Source: Deinandra increscens subsp. villosa
Taxonomy: Eukaryota; Streptophyta; Magnoliopsida; Asterales; Asteraceae
Direction: 5' to 3'
NCBI GenBank assembly: GCA_039602395.1
Contig: JBCNJP010000024.1
Span: 1,872,060 to 1,936,059 of the forward strand
Length of the DNA stretch: 64,000 nt
Positions 21,046 through 30,143 of the stretch are shown here, one piece after another. Both the position numbers and the translations under genes were made by a program. Within the stretch, counting starts at the first letter, position 1. Every line of letters starts with the position of its first letter. Under the pieces are notes generated by a model that was given only the letters and a program-made list of their open reading frames with translations, was not told where the DNA came from and searched no databases.

Positions 21046-22295
21046 GTGCAGAATAAAGGCCAAAATAGCCTATGGGTAGTCGACAGCGGATGCACTTGCC
21101 ATATGACAGGGAATAAGCAAATACTGGGAAACACAAAAAGAATCAATGGAGGACATGTGAACTACAAGAACATGAATCGAATTGTCAATCTTGGCTTGGT
21201 TAAGAGTCTTCCTAACAATCATTTTACATGTTCTGAATACTGTGTACCTTGTCTCAAGTACAAGCAACACAGAACCTCCTTCAAGCCAAAAGTTGAATCT
21301 TCTATTTCACAACCTCTAGAGCTATTGCACATGGATCTCTTTGGTCTAATTAGAGTGATGAGTTTAGGGAAAAGGTCATACTACTTTATAATAATTGATG
21401 ATTTTTCTAGATACACTTGGGTTTTCTTTCTTAAAATGAGAGATGAAACTGCTGAATTGTTGAAAACACTTGTGATCAATTTATAAAATCAATCCAACGT
21501 TAAATTCAAAACAATCAGATGTGACAATGGCACAGAATTCAAAAATCATGTTTTGAATTCATTTTGTGAGGAAAAGGGAATTGTTAGACAATTTAGTGCT
21601 CTAGAACTCCACAACAGAATGGTGTTGCTGAAAGGAGAAATAGGACACTGATTGAAGCTGCTAGGTCTATGTTAGCAGACTCTAACCTCCCTGTGATATT
21701 TTGGGCAAAATCAGTGAACACTGCCTGTTATGTCCAAAACAGGATTTTGATTGTCAAAGGCAAGAACAAGACACTTTATGAGCTTTGGAGAAATAGAAAG
21801 CCAAACATTTATTTCTTTAAGCCATTTGGTTGTCCTGTTACAATATTAATAACTAATGAGCTATTGCCCAAATTTGCAGAAAAGGCAGATGAAGGATATT
21901 TTGTTGGATATTCTAGTGTGTTTAAAGCATACAGAGTATACAATAAGAGAACCAAAATTGTTGAGGAAACTATAAATGTGTCTTTCAATGAAAAATCCTC
22001 CAACAATTTTGAGTCTCAGCCCAGTTGGTTATTTGATATTGACGCACTAACAACTACTTTCAACATAACTGTTGAGAAGACTGTGAGTTCATTAGTGCAG
22101 GAGCAGAATCTTTATAGGCCAGCTAATGAACATTGGAAGAGCAACCAAACTGGAACCAAGAAGCCAATCTTCTTCTCTTCAGTGAGCGTCAAACCTATCT
22201 CGCCAGAATATGGAAAGAAACCAACTGAAATAGTTCAAATTGAAGAAGAAATAGTTTCGGTTGAAGTCCAAGTGGAACCAGTTTCTCCGGTTTAA
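21046..22295 (+). pseudogene. Copia-2 protease/integrase (broken)
   Basis: WVVDSGCTCHMTG (21067-21105) is the aspartic protease active site (DSG). Most of the rest of protease is missing: the sequence passes within a few residues into integrase zinc-binding sequence GHVNYKNMNRIV...CVPCLKYKQHR. HMDLFG, IDDFSRYTWVFFLKM and RCDNGTEFKN carry two of the catalytic acidic residues. Stop TAA at 21484, a frameshift near 21600, then integrase C-terminal sequence LPVIFWAKSVNTACYVQNR through KPFGCPVTIL and FVGYSS in another frame. This enzyme set would process the polyprotein and insert cDNA; this copy cannot. Confidence 0.88.
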
Positions 22296-22619
22296 GTTCA
22301 ACACGAAAACTCCATTTCAGAAACTGAAGAGAATACTGAGTCAGGGTCAAATGAAGCTGAAAATTCAAATGATGCCACATTAAATGAGCTTAATTTAGAT
22401 CATCTGACCTACAATTCAGAAACAAATTATCATGAATCAGTTGAAGTTTCAGATCCTGTGTCACACTTTGGTAATGTTGAGCTTGATCACATACTCCCTC
22501 GGCTCAAAATACCCTCAAATGGAAGAAGCCATGAGTTCCCCATGCACATAGATAGAAGAATCAACAAGAATCACCCTTTGGAAAATGTTTGCATGCTGCA
22601 TTCTTGTCTCAAGAAGTAC

Positions 22620-24110
22620 CCACCAAGGTAGCTGAAGCCTTGGAAGATAACAGATGGGTAGAGGCAATGCAAGAAGAGTTATTTCATATCAACAAACAGA
22701 AAGTTTGGGAATTGGTAGATTCTGCCTGATGGAGCAGAACCAATTGGTACAAAGTGGGTATTCAGAAACAAGAAAGATGACGGGGGTATTGTTATAAAAA
22801 ACAAAGCAAGACTGGTTGTGCAAGGCTATGCACAGGAAGAGGGCATAGATTATGATGAAGTGTTTGCACCAGTAGCTAGATTAGAAGCAATCGGAATCTT
22901 TCTAGCTTATGCTGCCTTCAAAGACTTCCAAGTATTTCAGATGGATGTTAAAAGTGCCTTCCTGTATGGCCTACTAGAACAAGAAGTTTATGTCAAAAAA
23001 CCTCCTGGTTTTGAGGACCCTCATCATCCAAACAGGGTATGCAAGCTGATCAAAGCCCTGTATGGCCTCAAACAAGCTCCTAGAACCTGGTATGAAACTC
23101 TTTCTAACTACCTTCTAGAGAATGGCTACAGGAGAGGAGCAATTGACAAAACACTCTTTGTCAAATGTGTTGGTAAGGATATGATGATGGTTCAAATTTA
23201 TGTAGATGATATTATTTTTGGTTCATCTAACACTGCTTTGTGCAAAGAGTTTGAAACTTTGATGCAATCAAAATATGAAATGAGTTCCATGGGAGAATTA
23301 ACATTCTTATTGGGCTTACAAGTGAAGCAAACTACCGCTGGGTTTTTTCTGAATCAGTCAAAGTACATTGAAGATATGCTGAAGAGATTTGATATGCTAA
23401 CATGCTCAAGTGCTAAAACTCCTATCTGCACTTCCCACAAGTTAACAAGTGACTTAAGTGGTAAGCCAGTTGATGTACACGTGTATAGGGCCATGATAGG
23501 ACTACTGATGTATCTCACAGTAAGTAGACCTGACATCATGTTCAGTGTTTGCTTATGTGCCAGATATCAGTCCTCACCAAAGGAATCTCACATGCTAGAT
23601 GTTAAAAGAATTTTTTAATATTTGAAAGGACAACCAAAACTGGGTTTATGGTATCCTAAGAATTATGATTTCTCCTTCAAATCTTTAATGACAGTGACTA
23701 TGGGGGATGTGACATTGACAAGAAATCAACATCAGGAGGATGTCAATTCTTGGTTGAAAGACTTGTTTCCTGGCGGTGCAAGAAACAAACCTGTGTTTCT
23801 ACATCAACAGCTGAAGCTGAATACATTGCTGCCTTAAGTTGCTGTAGTCAAGTTCTTTGGATCCGAAATCAGATGCTTGATTATGGAATCACCTTCATGG
23901 AAACTCCCATCTTTGCAAATAACAACAGTGCCATATCCATCATCATTAATCCAGTCAAGCACTCCAAAACAAAGCACATTGACATAAGGTATCACTTTAT
24001 TAGAGATTGTGCTGAAAAAGAATCTGATTAAGTTATTTAAAGTTCACACTGATCACCAATTGGCTTATTTGTTTACCAAGGCTTTTGATTAGGCAAGATT
24101 TCTCTACCTC
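22620..24110 (+). pseudogene. Copia-2 reverse transcriptase/RNase H (broken)
   Basis: RT starts near ALEDNRWVEAMQEEL (22632). After a frameshift near 22725 the main block 22818-23618 is open for 266 codons: YAQEEGIDYDEVFAPVARLE, QMDVKSAFLYG, ALYGLKQAPRTWYE and the catalytic YVDDIIFGSS (23200-23230). After stop TAA at 23617 come YLKGQPKLGLWYPKN and, after a frameshift, RNase H pieces KSTSGGCQFL, STSTAEAEYIAALSCCSQVLW and KTKHIDIRYHFIRD up to about 24030. Degraded ADLFTK-like sequence follows to about 24110. The RT block is the best-preserved region of this element. Confidence 0.92.
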
Positions 24111-24305
24111 ATCAAAGCCATTAGAATTAGGGTGTTCAAAAATATCCGTATCCGAAACCGAATCCGAAATATCCGAAATTCCGAATCCGAAAATATCCAA
24201 AAATTCGGATATCCGAATTTTCGGATTCAGATTCGGATATGAATTTTGATAATTTTCGGATATTCGGATATCCGAAAATATCCGAAATATTTTTTAAAAG
24301 TTAGT

Positions 24306-24308
<3 letters not shown>

Positions 24309-24350
<42 letters not shown>
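24309..24350. repeat. (AT)n microsatellite
   Basis: About 20 AT dinucleotides left of the small nested inverted-repeat element; a second tract lies at about 24542-24570 on its right side. Confidence 0.95.
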
Positions 24351-24351
<1 letters not shown>

Positions 24352-24363
<12 letters not shown>

Positions 24364-24539
24364 GGGTTAGGTTCAAATGAGAACTTTTTGTTTTGAGAAC
24401 TTTTGAGAACTAACTCTCAACCACAAATTTCAGGGGGGGCCACTACAATTCATGGGAGGGGGGAGACATGTAAATAAACTTGTGGCTCAAATTAGTTCTT
24501 TTTAGTTCTCAAATCAAATTGGTTCTCAAATGATCCTCT

Positions 24540-24541
<2 letters not shown>
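24352..24541. mobile_element. Small inverted-repeat (MITE-like) element inside the hAT-like element
   Basis: Left end TATATATAGGGTTAGGTTCA then AATGAGAAC; right end GTTCTCAAATGATCCTCTCC then ATATATA. These are imperfect inverted copies, and the left arm continues with AACTTTTGAGAACTAA matched on the right. It sits between two AT tracts, a common MITE target, so exact ends and TSD cannot be fixed. Confidence 0.55.
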
Positions 24542-24577
<36 letters not shown>

Positions 24578-25297
24578 TATTCAATTATTATATTACGAAA
24601 TCATCCTTCAGTAGTTCAGTTACACACATAGCCTCAGCCCCATTCCCATGTACGCATTTTATTTTCTAAGCCCTAATTTTAAAACAGAGACTCATTCGCC
24701 TCTCTTCAATCTCCTCGCCGACAACCCCTTTGAAGAACACTGCTAATTAAGTTCTGGCAAACGCTACTTCGTTCTGGTCTTCGCTATTACAGATGTGTTA
24801 GCTTCTTTCGTTGCGCTACTTCCAGATGCAACTCACCGTTACTTTCATTCCAACCTCTGCTAGTTTCGTTCCGGCCACCGCTACTTCTGATGTATTAACT
24901 TCTTTCATTCCGGCCACCGTACTATCGATCTTGATTTTCTACTTTTGCGCTGGTTCCCATCTAATCAGCCACAACCATCTGATTTTTGTGCTTTTTACAA
25001 CTCAATGTAAACCACACCCATTTGTTAGTCTTGGTTGAAGTGTAGCAGCATCAAGTATTAAATCTGGGTTTTAAATTTCGGATATCCGTTTAAGTATCTG
25101 AATCCGTATCCAAAATTTCGGATATCCGAATCCGTATCAAAAATTTCGGATATCCGAATCCGTATCCGAAATTTCGGATATCCGAAATTTCGGATACGGA
25201 TTCGGATAGAGCAAATCAACTATCCGAATTTTCGGATATCCGAAATTTGGATATCCAAATTTTCGGATATCCGGTTTTGAACACCCCTAATTGGAAT

Positions 25298-26069
25298 GAT
25301 GAATTTTGACTAAAAAAAATTTTCACAATTTTAATAAAAGAGATGCATGTGCTCAAGAGCCCGTCTCTTGATACAAAAAGAAAAAGAAAAATGAAAATTT
25401 CTTGTGTTAATTAGAAAACATTTCAGTTCATAGTCAGTAACTACTGTTAAACTATGAAAAATTAACACAAATTTTCAAAAATCATGTGTTTTGATTTTCC
25501 GGTCCAAGTTCCAGTTCAACCTGCGAGAACAAAACTTTTGAAAATCTCCGGGTAAACTTTAACTGGAAAAATGCTTTGTAAAATGTGTGGAAAAAAGTTT
25601 TTGAAAACAATTCTTCCAAGCGGAATAATTATCCGGTTGAAGTTCAAACGGAAGAAATTTGGTTTTCTAAAAAAATAAAGGAGAAAATGGGTTCCGCTTG
25701 AACTTCCGGGTCAACAAGTCAAAGTTACTTTTCATTAAATTACCCGGAAGGCACAGCTTTTTAAGCGGATACACATTTAATTACCCATTGAATTTTTAAC
25801 TATTAAATATCTGAGGTTTCAGTAGATATCCTTTTGGATAATGACATGCTTTAACATGTTGTACCGTATAACCCATAAAGCACCAGTCACATCAGTTACT
25901 GAACGGTTGGTTTAAAACCTCTCTCCTCCACGTCACCGACAGAAAGGGTAAAAAGCCCTAAATTACCGTCATTTCCCCATTTCTCTCAAACCCCACTCCC
26001 AAATTTCTCCCAAACCCTCTCCGTAACTTCCAAATAACCGACAATTTCTCTCAAAATTCTACATCAACA
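25298..26069 (+). other. Copia-2 spacer between pol and the extra ORF
   Basis: Non-coding sequence with several diverged copies of the TTCAAGCGGAA motif in both orientations (near 25500-25520, 25618-25650, 25690-25720). The last 150 bases before 26070 are C/T-rich (CTCTCCTCC..., CCCCATTTCTCTC), like a leader of a separately transcribed ORF. Confidence 0.55.
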
Positions 26070-29000
26070 ATGGCTCCCAAGGCGAGTTAAAGTGGCAAGA
26101 GGCCTGCCAGCGACTCAAGGTTTCCTGTAGAACACAACCTGGTGGCTTATCTTGAAGCACCCAGTAAGACTGACATCTACAAAGGCATGATCGACTTCCT
26201 CAAGAAATGTCATCTTCATCACGCGCTGACAGTTGAAGCGGTGATATTTGAAGAAATTATGGAGGAATTCTGGACTCATGCTAGGGTTGCTGAAGGCGAT
26301 AACGATGGTGAAAAGATTGTGTCAACAGTTCACGGCACAATAGTGGAGATAGATGAAGCCTAAATCATAAAAGTGTTGAACCTAAGGGATGAAGAAAGCT
26401 ACATGTTTGTTGACTCACAAGTATACCTACCTCTATTTAGAGATATCGGTTACGGCGGTTCAATGGGAAGCAAGACCATTAAGAAGGGGCAACTACCATA
26501 CAAGTGGAGATTCTTGGCTCACACCCTTCTGGTTTGCTTAACGCCCAAGAAAGGCGGTTTTGATGAACTCGCTGCTCAACAGGCATCAGCATTCTATGTT
26601 GTGGTCAAAGGTCAAAACTTTAACTTTTCTAAATTGATTTTCAAAGGCCTTAAAACAAACATTTCACCAAACTATGTCTACCTATACCCAAGGTTTTTAA
26701 CTTGTATTCTCAGAGAGGAATACCCCCAAATTGTTTTGGGTGGTACAATTTTACAACCAAAACTTCTCAATCAGAAAACCTTTTCTAATCTTGCCTTAAA
26801 CAAGACAGTTTTTCTTGGAAGGGACACTGATCATCCCCTGCCAATTCCAAGGCAGTTTCCTAATGAACCTGCTCATGCTGAGGTTCAAACGGAAACTGTG
26901 GCTGCAATTGAGCAACATGCTCAAGATGACAGGACTATAAGCCCAATAGTTCCTCATCCCACATTTGTCCCTGCTTCCTCTACTTTACAAACCTATCAAT
27001 CCAAAAAGAGGAAAGCTTCCACTCAAACTACCACCACTGCCAATTCCTCATCTGAATCCCCACCTGTCATTTTCAAGAGACAGTGTAACGTGGTTTTTAG
27101 GTCTCCTCCACCTATCACCACCAACCAACCTGAAGCTTCAAACCCCGTAAAAGGCAAAAAGACCAAGCGGAAGCTGGTCAAACTGGGATATTCTCTTAGG
27201 GATGAACCTTCTTTTGACAGGGATTCAATTGAAACAGATGTACAATCCCCATCTGAAAGGTTTTCACCCCTACAGCCCCTATCACCTAGGAGTGACAGTG
27301 CACCCATTCTTGATCCAAATGAGGGTGTTATTAACTCACCAACCTCATTACATGAGAACATTCTGATGGGTCAAGACCCTCATGCACTAAACCCCCACTC
27401 CTCACCGGAGGTGAATCTCAGGAGTTTTAATTGATGAAAATGCTTATGATCTAACATATGGCCCTGGCCAATCAATAGTTGGGTCTGATCAACCCCCTGT
27501 GGTTCCACCGGAAGAACAGTTGAGTGAAGAAGCTGAGGGCATAGCTGAAATACTAATAGCTATGAGGAGCACATAGCAAGTTCAAGCTGAAGAGGAGCCA
27601 GTTCAACCTGCAAACCTCAGAACTATTCAGCAGGTTGTTCAAACTCCTAAATCAGAAGCTATAATTAAAATGGTGGAAGATGCCAGAATGGCGGCTGAGG
27701 ATGAGAGGCTAGCAAAAGAGCTTCAAGAGGAATTGGATTTGTTTTCACAAGACTGGGTTGTTGAAAGTTTACTTGAAGAAGCAAAGAAAAGATCCTTTAA
27801 CTGGAGATTGAGGGAATAAAATATGGAAGCCATGACTAATGCTGAAAGGCAAAGGCAAATTTCAATTACCTCCCAGATGCCTACCAAGCTAGTGAAAAAT
27901 GATGAGAACTACTTACTGTTGAAGAAGGTAAAAAGGATCCTGATTTTCAGAAACTTGAAATTAGAGGAAGAGCTAGCTCAGTTGAAAGTTAGGGAGCTCT
28001 GCAACTTAATTGATTCAATCTTCCAAGAGCTCAAAGGAGATGTAGCTGCCGTAAACTCAAAGCTGGTGCTGCCCCCACCTTCAGAATTTACCTCAGGTAT
28101 GGCATTTAACTTAAATATTAAACCAGAATTCACTGATGATGCAAATATCCTACCTCCACCTTCCTTTATCTATAACCCAAACCCTACACCTACAGCAGTT
28201 CCATCAGCATCACAGTCACTTTCCATTATACCATACAAACCTCCCTCACTATCCAAGAAGGTAGCCACCAAACTTTCAAATCCAAAGTATAGAATAGATA
28301 ACTTCACTCCAATTGGCCCTTTTAAGAAGAAGCCTGCTCCCACCATTGATTTCTCAGATATCTTCCCACCAATTCCTCCTTCCAGCCCTACACCCGAAGC
28401 TAGTAGACCACCAACTCAAACATCCTTGCCTCCACTCACTATCAAGGAACCCTCAACCACCAATGCTCCTACACCACCTGTTATACCTACTGAAGTTCAA
28501 CCTGGTCCCTCATCACCTTCATCAAAAGGCGAAGCACCTGTTGTGCAAGAATTAGAATATGCCTCTGATGAAGAGAAGAAGAAAAGAAAGAGGAGGATGT
28601 TACATGCCAAGAGAAAGAAAGAACAAAAGCCAAAGAAGAAAGGCCCAACTAGACAGAACAAAGTTGTTGGGTGGACTACAAATGAATATAACTTTGACTT
28701 TACTTTCCAACTTTTCAATGGCACATCCAGAGTGGTAAATGCTCATCAAGCCTCCAGAACGCTTTATATGTTCCAACTGACTGACATATACGTAAAGCTG
28801 AGAGAAATTATGAGCCCAACCAGAGATGAGCACTTGCTTAGAATGAGCATAGAAACTGATGTGCTCGAATATGGGTTGCTTTACAGATCTCAACTAGACA
28901 GGCCCAACTAGACAGAACAAAGTTGTTGGGTGGACTACAAATGAATACAACTTTGACTTTACTTTCCAACTTTTCAATGGCACATCCAGAGTGGTAAATG

Positions 29001-29293
29001 CTCATCAAGCCTCCAGAACGCTTGATATGTTCCAACTGACTGACATATACGTAAAGCTGAGAGAAATTATGAGCCCAACCAGAGATGAGCACTTGCTTAG
29101 AATGAGCATAGAAACTGATGTGCTCAAATATGGGTTGCTTTACAGATCTCAAGGAGACAATCATAATGAAGAAGAAGAACCTTTCAGTGAGATCAAATTT
29201 TTCATAATGGAAGAAGAAGAGAAGCTATTTTATGTTCATAGAGCAGATGGCACCTTCACCGCTCATGAATCCATCTCTGTTCAAGATCATTAG
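26070..29293 (+). pseudogene. Copia-2 additional ORF downstream of pol (unknown function, degenerate)
   Basis: ATG at 26070, same sense as gag-pol. The N-terminal part (HNLVAYLEAPSKTDIYKGMI, ALTVEAVIFEEIMEEFWTHA, then LFRDIGYGGSMGSKTIKKGQ, KWRFLAHTLLVCLTPKKGG) resembles an ORF I recall as very abundant in Asteraceae genomes, where it is annotated as a hypothetical protein. The middle is Pro/Ser/Thr-rich (27000-27400 and 28130-28520). A Lys/Arg-rich cluster near 28570-28650 looks like a nuclear or RNA-binding signal. A Leu/Glu/Lys coiled-coil-like segment lies at 27950-28060. Broken by stops at 26088, 26361 and 27432, a frame change, stops at 27574 and 27817, and a 259-bp tandem duplication. 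SIRE-type elements carry an envelope-like ORF here, but I see no clear signal peptide or membrane segment. Confidence 0.65.
28641..29150 (+). repeat. 259-bp tandem duplication in the extra ORF
   Basis: The segment from AGGCCCAACTAGACAGAAC at 28641 is repeated from 28900. The copies differ by only a few bases (AACGCTTTATATG versus AACGCTTGATATG; GCTCGAATATG versus GCTCAAATATG). Because 259 is not a multiple of three, it shifts the frame. The near-identity implies duplication much later than the element's insertion, or slippage during reverse transcription. Confidence 0.9.
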
Positions 29294-29478
29294 AATGAAC
29301 GAGATTGGAAGCTCTCAAGCATGTAACGGTAACCAAAACCAACATGAAAGAGTTGTCTCAGGATTTGGATGCAAACATCAAGTCCTCGAACAAGTAGGAC
29401 TAGGAGAAATTTCTTTTGGGTACGAGTCAGTTTTTGAAGATAGACTTCGAAGTTGAAGAATAATTTGACAACATCAGC

Positions 29479-29490
29479 TTAGGGGGAGAT
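29479..29490 (+). promoter_or_regulatory. Copia-2 polypurine tract
   Basis: TTAGGGGGAGAT directly before the 3' LTR start TGTAAGG at 29491; primer site for plus-strand DNA synthesis. Confidence 0.88.
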
Positions 29491-30138
29491 TGTAAGGAAT
29501 ATATAGCTTTGAAGATTTCCAGCTGAAACCCATTTTTGATGTGTTCCGGATGAAGTTGAAGTTCAAGCGGAAGTATCAACTTCAAGCGGAAGAAGCAATT
29601 TTGTGAGCTAGCGAATATTCCAGGTGAACTCGATTATCCACCAGATAATGAGTTCAACCGGACTTTTCCTGAGATGTCTCTTCAGTAGTCCAATCCTGCA
29701 AAAGCTTCTCGTTTGCTTCCAAATCTGTCAAAGCCGCTCTCCTAAAGTAGTATGGTGCTGATCACATGCAAGATATTCCAATTGTCGAAGTTCATGCTTT
29801 TGGTAGTTTAAATTTGACTTTGTATTAAACGGTTTAGATTAGATCGTTTGAGATCAATGGCTGTCATTGATCTCATCTGCACTATATATAGCAATAGTTA
29901 GCTCTAGTTTACACACGGTTCTTAATCAACTTGTAATAGTGAAACTTTGAGTTAATGCAAATAGTGCCGAGTATTTCTTACTTCGTTTTTACTATACTTA
30001 TGCAAATCAAACACTACCTAATACAAGAGAACTAAAATCAGCTCAAGTAAAGTGAAGTATAACTATAATTCCGCAGGGTTATATTTACAAGTAGAGGGTT
30101 TCTTGTTTAGTTAAAACCTAACTAATATCAATCCTACA
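29491..30138 (+). repeat. Copia-2 3' LTR (648 bp)
   Basis: Same ends as the 5' LTR; lacks about 18 bp of the CAAGCGGAA region and gains a few bases elsewhere (CTTAATCAACTTG). By eye there are a couple of dozen substitutions from the 5' LTR, consistent with an old insertion. Confidence 0.92.
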
Positions 30139-30143
30139 CAAAA

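Larger units (their letters stand above)
24128..25289 (+). mobile_element. hAT-like non-autonomous TIR element nested in copia-2
   Basis: Ends are TAGGGTGTTCAAAA and the inverted TTTTGAACACCCCTA. The flanks ATTAGAAT (24120-24127) and ATTGGAAT (25290-25297) are an 8-bp TSD with one mismatch, as for hAT elements. Subterminal regions on both sides are packed with TCCGAAATATCCGAAT / ATTTCGGATATCCG motifs (24150-24290 and 25070-25280). No transposase. The interior contains (AT)n tracts, a further nested inverted-repeat element and a T/C-rich stretch with a 75-codon ORF I do not trust. Confidence 0.85.
17367..30138 (+). mobile_element. Copia-2: complete SIRE-like Ty1/copia element, degenerate
   Basis: Two LTRs (17367-18028 and 29491-30138) start TGTAAGGAATATAT and end ATCCTACA. 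They are flanked by CAAAG (17362-17366) and CAAAA (30139-30143), a 5-bp TSD with one substitution. Internal order is PBS, gag with CCHC, protease, integrase, RT, RNase H, a hAT insertion, an additional ORF and a PPT; this is the Ty1/copia order (IN before RT). The large size and the ORF downstream of pol resemble the SIRE/Maximus lineage. Coding regions carry many stops and frameshifts, and the LTRs differ visibly (including an ~18-bp indel), so the copy is old and inactive. Confidence 0.92.

Noticed and set aside
26070..29293. Host gene captured by copia-2
   Set aside because: Sense orientation, position between pol and PPT, and recollection of the same ORF type in many Asteraceae elements favour an element-borne ORF; not strictly excluded.
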